DNA of 63,296 bases from Bacteroidota bacterium (GCA_018266795.1 JAFDZV010000023.1:1-63296), one strand, 5' to 3'. Numbered from the stretch's first letter, positions 35,319 through 45,338 are shown. Notes: generated from the sequence alone by a model not told the origin. Numbers and translations: made by a program.

Positions 35319-36308
35319 ATGGAATTTGCGGACCGCCGGTTGGTATCGACGTTGAGTCGGTTCGATCATGGCGAAGCGGTTCGTGCTTGCCTTCACGGCA
35401 CTCGCCAAGCCCTGGCAACAGATGAAATGCTTCGGTACAAGGCTGATCGGCGCACAGTGGCCTACATGGTAGTGACCACCGCCCTGCTTGTTGTTCAATG
35501 GTCGCTTCCTGCGCTGAACCCTTTCCTTTATGCATTCTCGCTCTTCATGGCGGTTACGGTGACCGTGATCGCACACAATCACAACCACCTTCCCATCTGG
35601 CGCAAGAAGTGGCTGAACGTGGCGACCGATTACTGGCTTACCATCTTCTACGGCTTTCCGGCGTTTGCGTGGATCCCGACCCACAACAAGAATCATCACG
35701 CGCTGAACAACAAGGCCGGTGACTATACGATCACCTATCGCTACAGCGAGAAGAACAACCTGCTTACTCTGGTTGCCTATCCCACCGTCAGCAGCTTCTA
35801 TCAGCAGAAGCCGATTCGCAACTACCTGAAGCAACTCTGGAACACGAATCGCCGGGAGTTCTACCTTGCTGCAATGCAGTATGCCGCGCTGGGAGCCTTT
35901 CTGATTCTCGCCTTCATCATCGACTGGCAGAAGGCGCTTCTCTACATCTTCATACCGCAGCAGGTGGGACTGTTTGCCGTGCTGGTCTTCAACTACGTTC
36001 AGCATGTACATGCGGAGGAGGAGTCCGAGTGGAATCACTCGCGCAACTTCACCGGCTTTCTCAACAAGCTGCTGTTCAACAACGGCTATCATACCGTGCA
36101 TCACCAGCGCGCCGGCATCCATTGGAGTCTGCTGCCGGAGCATCATGCACGGGTTGAGCATCTGATCGATTCCTCGCTGAAGGAGCGGAGTTTCTGGTGG
36201 TATATCATTCGCGTGTACTTCCTCGGGCCGTTCGTTCCCGCCTTCCGTACACACTCCATGCGGTTGGAACGACTGAAGCGGACCAGCATGACCCCTCGGC
36301 CGCAGTAG
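35319..36308 (+). CDS. membrane fatty acid desaturase-family protein
   Basis: This integral membrane di-iron protein should insert a double bond or hydroxyl into a lipid acyl chain. The three histidine clusters are present: HNHNH, HNKNHH, and the C-terminal NNGYHTVHHQRAGIHW, with an additional QHVHAEEE. Hydrophobic pairs flank them (YMVVTTALLVVQW; YAALGAFLILAFIIDW). The start is uncertain. ATG 35319 is used here; 35160 upstream or MLRYKADRR about 35 codons downstream are alternatives. No Shine-Dalgarno site decides it. Confidence 0.82.
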   Translation: MEFADRRLVSTLSRFDHGEAVRACLHGTRQALATDEMLRYKADRRTVAYMVVTTALLVVQWSLPALNPFLYAFSLFMAVTVTVIAHNHNHLPIWRKKWLNVATDYWLTIFYGFPAFAWIPTHNKNHHALNNKAGDYTITYRYSEKNNLLTLVAYPTVSSFYQQKPIRNYLKQLWNTNRREFYLAAMQYAALGAFLILAFIIDWQKALLYIFIPQQVGLFAVLVFNYVQHVHAEEESEWNHSRNFTGFLNKLLFNNGYHTVHHQRAGIHWSLLPEHHARVEHLIDSSLKERSFWWYIIRVYFLGPFVPAFRTHSMRLERLKRTSMTPRPQ

Positions 36309-36340
36309 ACCCTCCGGCGCCAACGTGAACCAGTGAAAGA

Positions 36341-36358
36341 GCCCGCCCAACGGCGGGC
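36341..36358. terminator. bidirectional terminator between desaturase and CopD genes
   Basis: GCCCGCC at 36341-36347 pairs with GGCGGGC at 36352-36358 around CAAC, with TTGTTCG following. It lies between two convergent genes. Confidence 0.7.
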
Positions 36359-36471
36359 TTGTTCGTTTCAGCATGCCGGAACGGCACAGCACCGGGCAGC
36401 CACCCGCGAAGGACACGCCGGCATCGTGGTACGAAACCGAGTACCTGCCGCTGACACCGCGTGACGCACGA

Positions 36472-37368
36472 CTATCCCTTTGGAGAGGGCAGCGAGACAA
36501 GGATTGCCGTGAGTGCGAGCACCACGGTTGCTGCAATCAGTTCCCTGGCTGCGGAGCGCCGGATTGCTGCGGCCCCCTCCTCCGTTCCCAGCCGCGGACG
36601 CAGGCGCAGCCAGTTCCAACCACCCAGCCCGAACACGAACGCAACAGCGGCAAGCTTGGCGAGGAGAGCATAGCCGTACGGAGTGCTCCAGAGCGACGAG
36701 AACGGATTCAGATGCTGGAGCGCCGTGATGATGCCGAACAGGACCACAACACCACCGGATAGCAGCGCCATCGGCGAGAAGCGATGCACCATGTCGGCAA
36801 CGATCGCGCCGCGCCGCTCGGAGGAGCGTTCCACCCGGAACACCACGCCGATGCCTGCAATCACCAGCACGAGGAGCGAACCGATCCAGATGCCTGCTGC
36901 GAGCACATGCAACGAGATCACCAGGCTTCCCCATTGCCCAAGCAGCAGCCCGGAGAGGCGGCCTCCGATAACGCCGATCACCGCAATCATCCAGCCACGT
37001 CCTGCCGGAGCCAGCGCGAGAAGAAAGCCGATGAGCGCCAGTGCATAGAACGCGAGGTTGAGGATTGTCCGCGTGTCGGTGGTGACGAGCTGCGTTACGG
37101 ATTGTTGATGCCGTGCTGCCGATGCCGGCAGGCCAACGGCGAACATCACGATCCCGATCACTACGCCGGACAGCCCGATGAATGCCGCGCGCCGCATTGA
37201 GCCGACATGGACCGCCCGCTCGCCTGCAGGACCCGCCGTTACGATGCTCGTGAGCCTGCGCATCACGCCAAGGTAGAACCCGACGGCGCCAAGGGCGAGG
37301 AACGTACCAATGAACATGATGAACTCTGTAGAGACATGGGGCCACTCGATCAACGGCTTCGTTTCCAT
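36472..37368 (-). CDS. CopD-family membrane protein
   Basis: This 298-residue protein has about eight membrane helices and the CopD signature region: SLHVLAAGIWIGSLLVLVIAG, RFSPMALLSGGVVVLFGIITALQHL, TPYGYALLAKLAAVAF. CopD-type proteins have been linked to copper import or tolerance. There is no CopC partner next door, so the role is inferred only from family. The ATG at 37368 (METKPLIEW) was preferred to 37512, since the extra residues are not hydrophobic or conserved. The copper amine oxidase at 45564-47516 is another copper-related gene in the window. Confidence 0.78.
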   Translation of the reverse strand: METKPLIEWPHVSTEFIMFIGTFLALGAVGFYLGVMRRLTSIVTAGPAGERAVHVGSMRRAAFIGLSGVVIGIVMFAVGLPASAARHQQSVTQLVTTDTRTILNLAFYALALIGFLLALAPAGRGWMIAVIGVIGGRLSGLLLGQWGSLVISLHVLAAGIWIGSLLVLVIAGIGVVFRVERSSERRGAIVADMVHRFSPMALLSGGVVVLFGIITALQHLNPFSSLWSTPYGYALLAKLAAVAFVFGLGGWNWLRLRPRLGTEEGAAAIRRSAARELIAATVVLALTAILVSLPSPKG

Positions 37369-37699
37369 TGTGGAGACTCTGTTTGGTTGGGGTTGCTGAC
37401 TGAAGGTCTCATCGCGCAGCGTGTACGGTTGCAGAGAGTCCTGCGCGGGATGCTCCGGTTGCGCGGATGCATCGCATGCGTGCGACGGCAGTTCCATCGC
37501 ACGCCGGCGCAACGCGCATAACCTACTGCCATCTACGGACGTGTCACAACACGATTGGTTGATCGATTGCGAAAAGCGTTCCCGTGCCGGAACGCTTCGG
37601 CAAAGTGAAGTCGATGCGCGGTGGGCGCTCCGGGACCGTCGGTTCTACGGAGGGGGGCAGAGGAATGTCGGGTGGCGTGAAGTGGCGGTATGCAACAGA
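37369..37699. other. intergenic, no gene seen
   Basis: Reading frames here are shadows without ribosome sites or domains. Confidence 0.45.
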
Positions 37700-37725
37700 C
37701 ATGCCCGCCGTAGCCGGCGGGCATG
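37700..37725 (-). terminator. terminator of the DUF2807 lipoprotein gene
   Basis: CATGCCCGCCG at 37700-37710 pairs with CGGCGGGCATG at 37715-37725 around TAGC. On the minus strand T-rich sequence follows. Confidence 0.7.
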
Positions 37726-37799
37726 AATGGCAGATCCGTTACCCCCGGGGTGCCAGGGAAGGATCTCGAATCGTTCCCGGTTCTCATGCGAGCGAACGT

Positions 37800-38582
37800 T
37801 CAGTTCGCATCCTCGATGCTCGAGCCACCGGAGGCGTGCTGTGTGAGGTGCGGGTGCCCCTTGTACCGGACCTTGCTTCCCCCGGACGCGCTTGCGTTCA
37901 GATCGCTGCTCACGCTGACCTCCACGGCGCTTCCGCCGGAGGCGTCCACAACGGCCGTGGCGGTGCGAAGATCGAACGCATGAACCCGGCTTCCGCCGGA
38001 GCATTCGCCCAGGTTCATCGACTGCGCGGTACCGGCAATCGTGATGTCGCTGCTCCCCGAGCAATGCTCAACGTTCACGGCTCCTGTTGTTCCGGTAATG
38101 GTGAATGTGCTGCCGCCGCTTGCCTCGCACTCGAGCGTACCTGCGTTCACATGCAGATCGATTCCGCTGCCGCCGCTTCCATTCAGGGAGAACGCGTCGC
38201 TCGTAAAGACATCGGATGACGATACATGACTGCCGCCCGATGCTGATATCCCGTTCAGCGTGACGAGATGCAGATATGCTCTGCGCGGCGTGAACGAGCT
38301 GGAGAACACGGCATCGTCAACGTCGATATGAAGCGTTCCATCCTTCACGTATGTCTGGATGCGGGGCTGCCATCCTTCCGGCGCCTCGATCGTAAGCGAT
38401 TCCGTTGTGTCTTTGGTCACGATCACATCGAATCCGTGCGTGATGTCGATGCGAGAGAAGCCGTGTACGTCGCGTGTGGAGGTGACGGTATTGCCGGGCG
38501 TTACGCTGAGGTCGTTGCAGGAGGCAAGACCCACGCAGCCGGCAAGCGCAGCAACAGAAAGAATGGCAAGGGTATTCTTCAT
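37800..38582 (-). CDS. lipoprotein with head-GIN (DUF2807) domain
   Basis: This 260-residue protein has a lipobox (GLASC near residue 21) and a DUF2807 beta-helix core with the characteristic Ser/Gly rungs: SASGGSHVSSSD, NGSGGSGIDLHV, CEASGGSTFTI, DASGGSAVEVSV, SASGGSKVRYKG. It should sit on the outer or inner membrane facing the periplasm or surface. DUF2807 proteins are common and mostly uncharacterised in Bacteroidota. The ATG at 38582 starts directly with the signal peptide (MKNTLAILSVAALAGCVG). Confidence 0.88.
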   Translation of the reverse strand: MKNTLAILSVAALAGCVGLASCNDLSVTPGNTVTSTRDVHGFSRIDITHGFDVIVTKDTTESLTIEAPEGWQPRIQTYVKDGTLHIDVDDAVFSSSFTPRRAYLHLVTLNGISASGGSHVSSSDVFTSDAFSLNGSGGSGIDLHVNAGTLECEASGGSTFTITGTTGAVNVEHCSGSSDITIAGTAQSMNLGECSGGSRVHAFDLRTATAVVDASGGSAVEVSVSSDLNASASGGSKVRYKGHPHLTQHASGGSSIEDAN

Positions 38583-38725
38583 CGTCTCGTCAGTTCTGTG
38601 AACAACATGCTTGTGAATGCGATGCCCCCCTACGCTCGCAGGGGGCCGATGATTCACTCGGGGATGTGTCATTGCGTGTCCGCGGCGTCACGACGCAACC
38701 GGCGTTCGGCCTGCGACAAACGGCA

Positions 38726-38750
38726 AGGCCCGCTGGTGTACAGCGGGCCT
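38726..38750 (-). terminator. terminator of the Gly-rich lipoprotein gene
   Basis: AGGCCCGCT at 38726-38734 pairs with AGCGGGCCT at 38742-38750. The minus strand then reads TGCCGTTTGTC. Confidence 0.7.
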
Positions 38751-38803
38751 GTGCGTGTTCGTTGTCGTGCTGCATTGCAAAGCCAAGCGCACGCCGATGT
38801 CCG

Positions 38804-39718
38804 TTACCGATGGCTTGAGCCGGTGACTGCCGTGCCCGGAGCCGGCGGTGCAGGAGGCGGCGCAAGCGTTACCTCGGCGTTCACCTCCAACGGTTGCATC
38901 ATCTCCTGCATTCCTTCGCGGCCGCCTCCCATCCCACGGCCGCCTCCCCTGCCGCCTCCCATTCCGCCACCACCTCCCATGCCTCCTCCTCCTCCGAATA
39001 TCCGCTCGGTTCCCATGTGGCCTCCGCCCTCGGACTGCTTCGGGGTTCCGCTGGCAATGGCCAGTGTAAATCGTCCACCGGAGGGAACGCGCAGCGCGTG
39101 GCCCGTAGTATCGTTCAGCCGCAGCGGGACCTGCAGCCGGTAGGAGAGTACGCCGAGCGTGTCGCGAATCTCCGGCATGATGCCGTATCCGCTGAAGGAC
39201 TCCACCGTTCCCGCCTCCTTCGATTGATCCTTCTCGTCAACCAGCTCGATGCGTTCCAGCATCTCGTGTACCGGCGGTGCGTTGAGCAGAGCCTCGCCGG
39301 TGCGCGCGCCGGCTCGCGGATCGCCATGCTCCGGGCCGCGGCGATCCTCCTCCTCCTCATTGCGCAATGCTCCTCCTTCGCCGCGTGATTGAAGGCCGAG
39401 CGGGTAGTGAACTGCCAATGCGGCGCCATCCGATCCCTTGGGCGTAACGCGAATCGTGACTCCGAAGCGAACAAGCTTCATCATCGTTGCGCGGCTGCTG
39501 GTGACCAGCGTCAGATAGACGTTCGAGGAATCGTTCTGGATGCCAACGCCAACGTTCTGCTTGTCGATGTAGGTGATCGCCGTGTTGGGCGGGAGTTTGC
39601 CGGTTGCGGCGGGAGCAACCCAGTGGCTTGCCAGATCGACGGAACTGCTGCATCCCACGAGGAGGAGTGCGGCCACACATGGCAGCGCTCCCAGGAGAAG
39701 GAACCGATGAACATTCAT
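38804..39718 (-). CDS. lipoprotein of unknown function with glycine/methionine-rich segment
   Basis: This 304-residue lipoprotein has a lipobox (LLVGC) and a body without a recognisable domain. It includes NTAITYIDKQNVGVGIQNDSSNVYLTLVTSS, GVTIRVTPKG and a charged, probably disordered RNEEEEDRRGPEHGDPRAG. Near the end there is a GGGGGMGGGGGMGGGRGGGRGMGGG stretch, followed by a Pro-rich C-terminus. The Gly/Met run could be flexible or bind soft metals. The ATG at 39718 begins directly with the signal peptide (MNVHRFLLLGALPCVAALL). Confidence 0.72.
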   Translation of the reverse strand: MNVHRFLLLGALPCVAALLLVGCSSSVDLASHWVAPAATGKLPPNTAITYIDKQNVGVGIQNDSSNVYLTLVTSSRATMMKLVRFGVTIRVTPKGSDGAALAVHYPLGLQSRGEGGALRNEEEEDRRGPEHGDPRAGARTGEALLNAPPVHEMLERIELVDEKDQSKEAGTVESFSGYGIMPEIRDTLGVLSYRLQVPLRLNDTTGHALRVPSGGRFTLAIASGTPKQSEGGGHMGTERIFGGGGGMGGGGGMGGGRGGGRGMGGGREGMQEMMQPLEVNAEVTLAPPPAPPAPGTAVTGSSHR

Positions 39719-40252
39719 GATGTGCACGGGGAGTATTTGACATTCCGGCATCTCGCCGATGCCGGCCGAAGAGTGAATTGAAAAGAGTGGGAGCATCCGT
39801 ACCCACGCGCGGAGTATCCGAATGCCGGCATGGCGGCCGCGGCTTTCGCCGACGGCGCCGGCGGCCTGTCGGGACTGTTGCGCAACAGGGCAGGAGGATT
39901 AGATACCGTCCGGGCTGCGAGGTTCCGCGCAAGGCGTTCCGCTCTGAGTGGCCGTTCCTCTCAGCCGATCTGAGCGGTCTGCGGCAGCGAATGTAATGCC
40001 GGGCCGGGAACCGGTTCGCATGGTAAGAATACGGCCAACCCGGGTTTCCATTTGCGGGGGCCGCGATTCTATGTTCGCTGAAGAAAACCGTTCCGAGCGA
40101 TCGAAGCGCTCGCAGTTCCTGTCAAAAACCGGAATGCGCTTCAGTGCCTGCGGGCTTTGCGGCGCCGAATGTCGGGGATTCCTACAGCCGGCGCTTCGAT
40201 CAACAGCAGGGGCGGCCGTGAACCGAATCGCACATATCCGTTGGACCTCCGT
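39719..40252. other. divergent intergenic region
   Basis: It separates two divergent lipoprotein genes. No gene is supported. TATGTTCG near 40070 is one mismatch from the TAnnTTTG element for the rightward gene. Confidence 0.4.
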
Positions 40253-42079
40253 ATGCAACGCCCGATTCTTCTTCTGCTCCTGGGGCTGCTTCTGGTTGCC
40301 TGCAACAAGCCCGCCGGTCCGGAGGGTACGAACAACCCGCCCTCGGCAACCGTTGCGATGACACCTCTTGCCGATCTTCCGATGGCGGGCGGCGACGTAA
40401 CGGGGATCTCCATTGCTCCGAACAATACCATTGTGGCCGCAGTCAACCGCAAGCTCTATTCCATGGATGCCGCCGGCGGCTCCATGCAGCTGATCAACGG
40501 CGATCCCGTTCATACGTCGATCGGGCTTGCGCCCGGCGGCGAGCTGTACACCGTGGCCGACCGCGACTTCCGAACCTACGATCTCGCAGCGGGCACATAC
40601 CACAGCGCACCGATCGATCCCGCCGGACCGTTTGCAACGGGCCGCACGATCATGGAAAGCTACGTCACCTTCTCCCCCTCCGGCGAGCCATATATCAGGA
40701 TCATCAACAATACGCCTCAGACTTATATCTACCACAGCACGGACAAGGGCGTTTCCTGGCAGGCGTTGGCGCTCCCCAGCGGCTTCCGGTACGGAGGCGG
40801 CCTTGCGTTCGCACCGAACGGCGACATCCTCATGACATCCGCGTTCGGCTTCTACCGCTCCAGTGATCATGGTGCAACGTGGACAACATCGTCGCCTGCG
40901 ATAGCGAACTACGGTCCCGATGTTCTTGCCGCATCGAACGGTGATATCTACTGCTGGGTGCGTGGCGGCGGGGGGCTGCGCGTATCGCACAACGGCGGCG
41001 CAAGCTTTACGGACCTGGCCCAGTTCAACCGGGCTCCGTACTTCGTGGACGTTCAGCAGGGCTCCGACGGTGCGCTGTATGCGCTCGCCAATCGCAACTC
41101 CCTCGGCTCCGACCTTGCGGCCCGGCCCAGCAGCCTCCTTCGTTCCACGGACGGCGGCAGCACGTGGAAGAATGCGTTCTACGCCCAGGGTCGGGTGTTC
41201 GCCATGCGCGGATCGATGATCGCCATCGGCCTTGCCGCAACGGGACCGGACAACAGGGGGGGCGGCATTGCGATCTCACAGAACAATGCCTCTACGTGGA
41301 CTCAGGGTGGGATGGGATCCGTTGCGCAGATCATGGACGTCGGTTTCGACAGGGACGGCAACGTGATGATCCTTGCAGACAACGGACTGTATCGCAGGAT
41401 GCCGGGAGGGTGGCAGACATTCGGCACGCAGCCGGGCCTCTTCAGCCGGTTTGCATCGGGGTTGCACGGCACGCTGCTCCTGGCGAACACTGCATCCGTC
41501 TTCTACTCCGGCGACAACGGTGCCACCTGGAGCGAGGATACCATCCCCAACTATCAGAGCGGCATCGACCCTCCTGCCGTTGAAGTTCTCCTCGGGCGGC
41601 ATGCGGGCGGATTCCTGCTGGACATTGCATCGTACTCCGATACGCGTGGCTACAGCAACGGCCAGCTTTACAGAGTCGGCGCGGACGGCAGGCCGGTGAA
41701 AGTACCGACGGCGCCAACGCTCTCCAGCCTGGTGGAGGATGCCAACGGTCTGCTGTACGGCGCAACCCAGGTGCTGGACGCGTTTACCAGCACCTTCAGG
41801 AGCACCGCCTACTATTCATCCGATGGCGGTGCCACCTGGACCGAACAGAAGAACCTGAAGGCCGGGCAGGCATTCAACAGTCAGAACAAGTACTTCAGCA
41901 TCGACGGCCAGGCCAGCTACAGCCTGAACACACTGGATGGTACCAAGACCGTGTTGACGCTCGGCGGCTTCACGACGGCGGGGAATCTTGTCAGACGTGT
42001 GGTGTTCGGACCGGACGACAAGCTCTATCTGATCACGTACGACAGCGGCATGTTCATCTCCGCGGTGCCGGTTCGGTAG
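40253..42079 (+). CDS. lipoprotein with BNR/sialidase-type beta-propeller repeats
   Basis: The 608-residue protein has a lipobox (LLVAC at about residue 16). Repeated BNR Asp-box-like turns span its length: STDKGVSW, SSDHGATWTT, SHNGGASF, STDGGSTWKN, SGDNGATWSE, SSDGGATWTE. This indicates one or two beta-propellers on the cell surface or in the periplasm. No glycosidase active-site pattern was identified, so enzyme activity is unproven. The ATG at 40253 (MQRPILLLLL) gives a clean signal peptide; the open frame upstream to 40157 is not coding-like. Confidence 0.83.
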   Translation: MQRPILLLLLGLLLVACNKPAGPEGTNNPPSATVAMTPLADLPMAGGDVTGISIAPNNTIVAAVNRKLYSMDAAGGSMQLINGDPVHTSIGLAPGGELYTVADRDFRTYDLAAGTYHSAPIDPAGPFATGRTIMESYVTFSPSGEPYIRIINNTPQTYIYHSTDKGVSWQALALPSGFRYGGGLAFAPNGDILMTSAFGFYRSSDHGATWTTSSPAIANYGPDVLAASNGDIYCWVRGGGGLRVSHNGGASFTDLAQFNRAPYFVDVQQGSDGALYALANRNSLGSDLAARPSSLLRSTDGGSTWKNAFYAQGRVFAMRGSMIAIGLAATGPDNRGGGIAISQNNASTWTQGGMGSVAQIMDVGFDRDGNVMILADNGLYRRMPGGWQTFGTQPGLFSRFASGLHGTLLLANTASVFYSGDNGATWSEDTIPNYQSGIDPPAVEVLLGRHAGGFLLDIASYSDTRGYSNGQLYRVGADGRPVKVPTAPTLSSLVEDANGLLYGATQVLDAFTSTFRSTAYYSSDGGATWTEQKNLKAGQAFNSQNKYFSIDGQASYSLNTLDGTKTVLTLGGFTTAGNLVRRVVFGPDDKLYLITYDSGMFISAVPVR

Positions 42080-42192
42080 TTTGCCGTGCAGTCATGGCAG
42101 GTCCGTTGCCGTGATGCCTGCTCGCCACCGGCACACAGGCCGATGCGGCTCGCGGACGCACGTTGGGCCCGGGTTGTACTCGGCCCCTTCCG

Positions 42193-42254
42193 CCGGCTGG
42201 AGATCGCGGAGGGAACTCTGCGACAACGTCATGAGGGTCGTTCCGCGATAACAC
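42193..42254. repeat. short dispersed repeat, copy A
   Basis: CCGGCTGGAGATCGCGGAG at 42193-42211 recurs with one mismatch at 56411-56429. Near each copy is a CCGCGATA stretch that can pair with ATCGCGG. The copy lies between convergent genes. Confidence 0.55.
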
Positions 42255-42287
42255 GGCGGTGGTATCAAGGATCAAGTCCCTCTGTAC

Positions 42288-43241
42288 TCAGGGATAGCGT
42301 GGAATGATCGGTCCGTCATCCGGGAGCGGAATGAACTCCGTTTCATCGGGCACGGGATCGAACCGTCCCTCGCGCCAATCGGCCTTGGCCTGTTCGATCC
42401 GTTCGCGCGAACTGGAGACGAAGTTCCACCAGATATGCCGCGGGGCATCCATGGCTGCCCCGCCGAGCAGAAGGAGCTGCGTGGCGGAGCCGACAGGCGC
42501 ACGGAGCGTGACCGGCTCTCCCGGCTTCAACACCAGCAGCCCACCCTCGTTGAACGTGCCGCCATCACGATCGAGTTCCAGCGTTCCCTGAACGATGTAG
42601 ACTGCGCGTTCCTCATGCTCAACCGGCATCGGAAGCTGCGCGCCGCCATCCAGCCGGACATCGGCGTAGAACATGTCCGAGTGGGTGGCAACGGGTGAGC
42701 GTTCACCGAAGAGCGATCCCGCTATCAGCCGCACATGCTTTCCCTCTCCCTCGATCGTCGGCAGTTCCTTTGCTTCGTGATGGGCGAAGGAGGGGGCGTC
42801 CTCCTCGTTCCGCATCGGAAGCGCAACCCACGACTGTATGCCGAAGATGCGCGAACCGGTGCCGCGCAGCTCGTTGGGCGTCCGCTCCGAGTGCGCGATG
42901 CCACGTCCGGCCGTCATCCAGTTCACATCACCCGCACGGATATGCTGTCGCGTGCCAAGGCTGTCGCGGTGCAGCGCCTCGCCTTCGAACAGGTAGGTTA
43001 CCGTTGCAAGCCCGATGTGCGGATGCGGCGCCACATCCATTGCGCGGCCCGGCTGAAGAACTTCCGGACCCATCTGATCCAGGAAGATGAACGGACCCAC
43101 CATGCGTCTGCGCGACGAGGGGAGCGCGCGCCTCACCGTGAAGCCGGCTGCGATCTCGCTTGTCCGCGGCAGTATAAGCGCCTCGAGTGCGCCTGGAGCC
43201 GCGGCATCGCCGGGGTTTGAACGGTTGTCGGGAGTTGCCAT
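42288..43241 (-). CDS. pirin-family bicupin protein
   Basis: This 317-residue protein shows the pirin N-cupin: [10 protein letters not shown], then [25 protein letters not shown] and [11 protein letters not shown], giving the His/His/Glu metal site. A second cupin follows ([33 protein letters not shown]). Bacterial pirins include quercetin dioxygenases and regulators of metabolism; the function here is not assigned. The start is ATG 43241. It is followed on the same strand by no further gene, and is preceded by a paralogous pirin only about 100 bp away. Confidence 0.9.
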   Translation of the reverse strand: MATPDNRSNPGDAAAPGALEALILPRTSEIAAGFTVRRALPSSRRRMVGPFIFLDQMGPEVLQPGRAMDVAPHPHIGLATVTYLFEGEALHRDSLGTRQHIRAGDVNWMTAGRGIAHSERTPNELRGTGSRIFGIQSWVALPMRNEEDAPSFAHHEAKELPTIEGEGKHVRLIAGSLFGERSPVATHSDMFYADVRLDGGAQLPMPVEHEERAVYIVQGTLELDRDGGTFNEGGLLVLKPGEPVTLRAPVGSATQLLLLGGAAMDAPRHIWWNFVSSSRERIEQAKADWREGRFDPVPDETEFIPLPDDGPIIPRYP

Positions 43242-43279
43242 CGCGTTCCTGCCAGGTTCATGGTATTGATGCTGCATTA

Positions 43280-43309
43280 CGGGAAGGCGGCTGCAGGCCG
43301 GCCTTCCCG
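43280..43309 (-). terminator. weak terminator between the two pirin genes
   Basis: CGGGAAGGC at 43280-43288 pairs with GCCTTCCCG at 43301-43309. No T run follows on the minus strand, so read-through is likely. Confidence 0.4.
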
Positions 43310-43337
43310 TGGTCTGCCGGCCGCGCTCGTTGCCGCT

Positions 43338-44375
43338 CTATGCTGCGTGAACGTTCCCGGCCGGACGCTCCACTTCGCCATCGGCATGGCGGGCGAAGCG
43401 CCCTTCCTCGCGAGGATGCACGGGCGCATTGCCCGGCCATGGCCAGCCGCCGAACTGCGTGCGCCGGTAGTCAGCGAACGCCTGTTGAATCTCCTCCTGC
43501 GTGTTCATCACGAACGGTCCGTACTGGGCAACCGGCTCGCCGATCGGCCGCCCCTGCAGAAGCAGCAGTTCGCTCTCCTGCGGCCCGTTCTCGATCGCGA
43601 TGCCGGCATCGGCGCGCAACTCCACGCCGCGGTTCAGCGGGATGTCGCGCCCGTCCATCCGGAGCGAGGCACCGCGGAAGAAGTAGAGCATGCGATTGGT
43701 TCCCGCGGCTGCCGGCGGAAGAGTCCACTGCGCGTTCGGTGCCAGCGCGATCGTCCAGATCGCAACATCGGCGTCGGTGCGTGATGCCCACGACTCCGGA
43801 GGCGGCGGAGGCGCCTTCTCGGAGCCGATGCTTCCTGCAATCACCATCACCTCCGTGCTCAGTCCGTTCGCATCGCGTTCGATATGGCGCGGCACATTCC
43901 GATCCCAGAACATGGTGAAGTGGGGCTCCGCCATCTTGCCGGCGGCAGGCAGATTGAGCCAGATCTGGAACAACTCCAGCGGGTTGGGATTCTCGCGATC
44001 GATCAGCGGGAACATCTCCGCGTGATTGATTCCCCTTCCTGCGGTCAGCCATTGAACGTCGCCGTTGCCGTAGCGCGCGGCGGCGCCCATGGAATCGGTG
44101 TGGTCGATCAACCCGCGGCGCACGATCGTCACCGTCTCGAAGCCGCGATGCGGATGCTGCGGGAATCCCGGCACGTTCTCTCCATGATACATCCGCCAGC
44201 CATCCTTCCCTTCGAAGTCCTGTCCCATCCGTCGTCCGGCAAGTGAAGCGGCAGGCCCCATCGCCTCGTTGCCGGCCGGGTAGCCGTCCACATGATGCAC
44301 GCAGAAGAGAAACGGGTCCAGCGTCTTCCACGGAAAACCGAGCGGATGTATGCCGATGATGTTGCTGTCGTTCAT
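43338..44375 (-). CDS. second pirin-family protein
   Basis: This 345-residue protein is also a bicupin pirin, with PHRGFETVTIVRRGLIDHTDSMG and LTAGRGINHAEMF in the metal-binding cupin, and a C-terminal cupin (WTIALAPNAQWTLPPAA). It is longer and divergent from its neighbour (42288-43241), so the pair is an old duplication or two distinct enzymes. The start at 44375 (MNDSNIIG) is followed by a normal cupin onset. TATCTTTA at about 44405-44398 on the minus strand could be part of its promoter. Confidence 0.88.
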   Translation of the reverse strand: MNDSNIIGIHPLGFPWKTLDPFLFCVHHVDGYPAGNEAMGPAASLAGRRMGQDFEGKDGWRMYHGENVPGFPQHPHRGFETVTIVRRGLIDHTDSMGAAARYGNGDVQWLTAGRGINHAEMFPLIDRENPNPLELFQIWLNLPAAGKMAEPHFTMFWDRNVPRHIERDANGLSTEVMVIAGSIGSEKAPPPPPESWASRTDADVAIWTIALAPNAQWTLPPAAAGTNRMLYFFRGASLRMDGRDIPLNRGVELRADAGIAIENGPQESELLLLQGRPIGEPVAQYGPFVMNTQEEIQQAFADYRRTQFGGWPWPGNAPVHPREEGRFARHADGEVERPAGNVHAA

Positions 44376-44565
44376 GTGATCTCCGTTCATTCGGGGTAAA
44401 GATAGCGAGGGGCGAGGGCTCCACATCCGCAGGAAATCCCCCTTCCTATCCAGTTGAGAGAATCGCCGGGATCCTGATCTGCATCATGGTTGATCCATGC
44501 GCCATCACCGAGCTTGCAGATGTGAATGACGTCCATTGCTATCAATAAAGTTTTTGGAGGATGAG

Positions 44566-45315
44566 ATGAAGACTCATGGAGTCATCAGAATGGTTTTCGG
44601 CGCGGTGCTGATGCTGGCGGCATGCAAGGAGACGGCAACAGGGCCAAACGATCTGGGGGGCGATACGAATCTGGATCTCACGCAGGTGGGAAATACGTTC
44701 ACAACGTTCCTCAATACGGACTCCTACGTTCCCGGCTTCGATCACATGCAGGACAGTGTCGTGATCACCAGGAACGATAACGGGATCGTGACCACGCACG
44801 CACAGGTTCGGTTCGACTCCGTCTTCGTTGCAGCCCTGGATTCGTCACTCGGGATAGCGTCCTATCCGAAGAGCGTGAAGCTCGCCATCCTGGATACCTA
44901 TCTGAAACGGTATGGTGCCGCGATCGACTCCACCAACAAGCAGGCGATGAAGGTGACGTTCGATTTGAAGATGAAGGTCACGTCCGACGGGCTGCAGGAG
45001 TTCATCAGCAGCAAGGGTGATCTCTCGCGGCCGTACACCATCGTGAAGTATGCGGCTTCCGTAGGAGACAAGTACGAGTTCACGAACACCGAGGGGATCA
45101 AGATCACGCGTGAGGTTACCTACAAGTCCACAACGGACGACTATCAGATCGGCTTCATGCTGATCAAGGTCGAGAAGGTGGAGGAGACCTCGGACGACCC
45201 CCTTGTTGAAAAGATTACCTACTACGCAAATCACAAGTTCGGTCTCGTGGGGGTTGTGCTGCGAACGAAGACCGGGAAGGAATTGAAGCTGGGGATTATT
45301 CCGCCAACCATGTAG
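44566..45315 (+). CDS. lipoprotein of unknown function
   Basis: This 249-residue lipoprotein has a lipobox (LAAC at about residue 17) and an exported, mostly beta-rich body (SVVITRNDNGIVTTHAQVRFDSVF, KYEFTNTEGIKITREVTYKS). I recognise no domain. GGAGG at 44556-44560 gives an excellent ribosome site for ATG 44566. The stop codon lies inside a 17-bp tandem duplication. Confidence 0.75.
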   Translation: MKTHGVIRMVFGAVLMLAACKETATGPNDLGGDTNLDLTQVGNTFTTFLNTDSYVPGFDHMQDSVVITRNDNGIVTTHAQVRFDSVFVAALDSSLGIASYPKSVKLAILDTYLKRYGAAIDSTNKQAMKVTFDLKMKVTSDGLQEFISSKGDLSRPYTIVKYAASVGDKYEFTNTEGIKITREVTYKSTTDDYQIGFMLIKVEKVEETSDDPLVEKITYYANHKFGLVGVVLRTKTGKELKLGIIPPTM

Positions 45316-45338
45316 GTAGGGCAACCATGTAGGTAGGG
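45305..45338 (+). repeat. perfect 17-bp tandem duplication over the stop codon
   Basis: CAACCATGTAGGTAGGG occurs twice in direct succession (45305-45321 and 45322-45338). The first copy contains the TAG stop of the lipoprotein gene. Confidence 0.85.

Noticed and set aside
34789..35355. 188-codon frame before the desaturase
   Set aside because: Overlapping frames on both strands and no coding signature; treated as intergenic.
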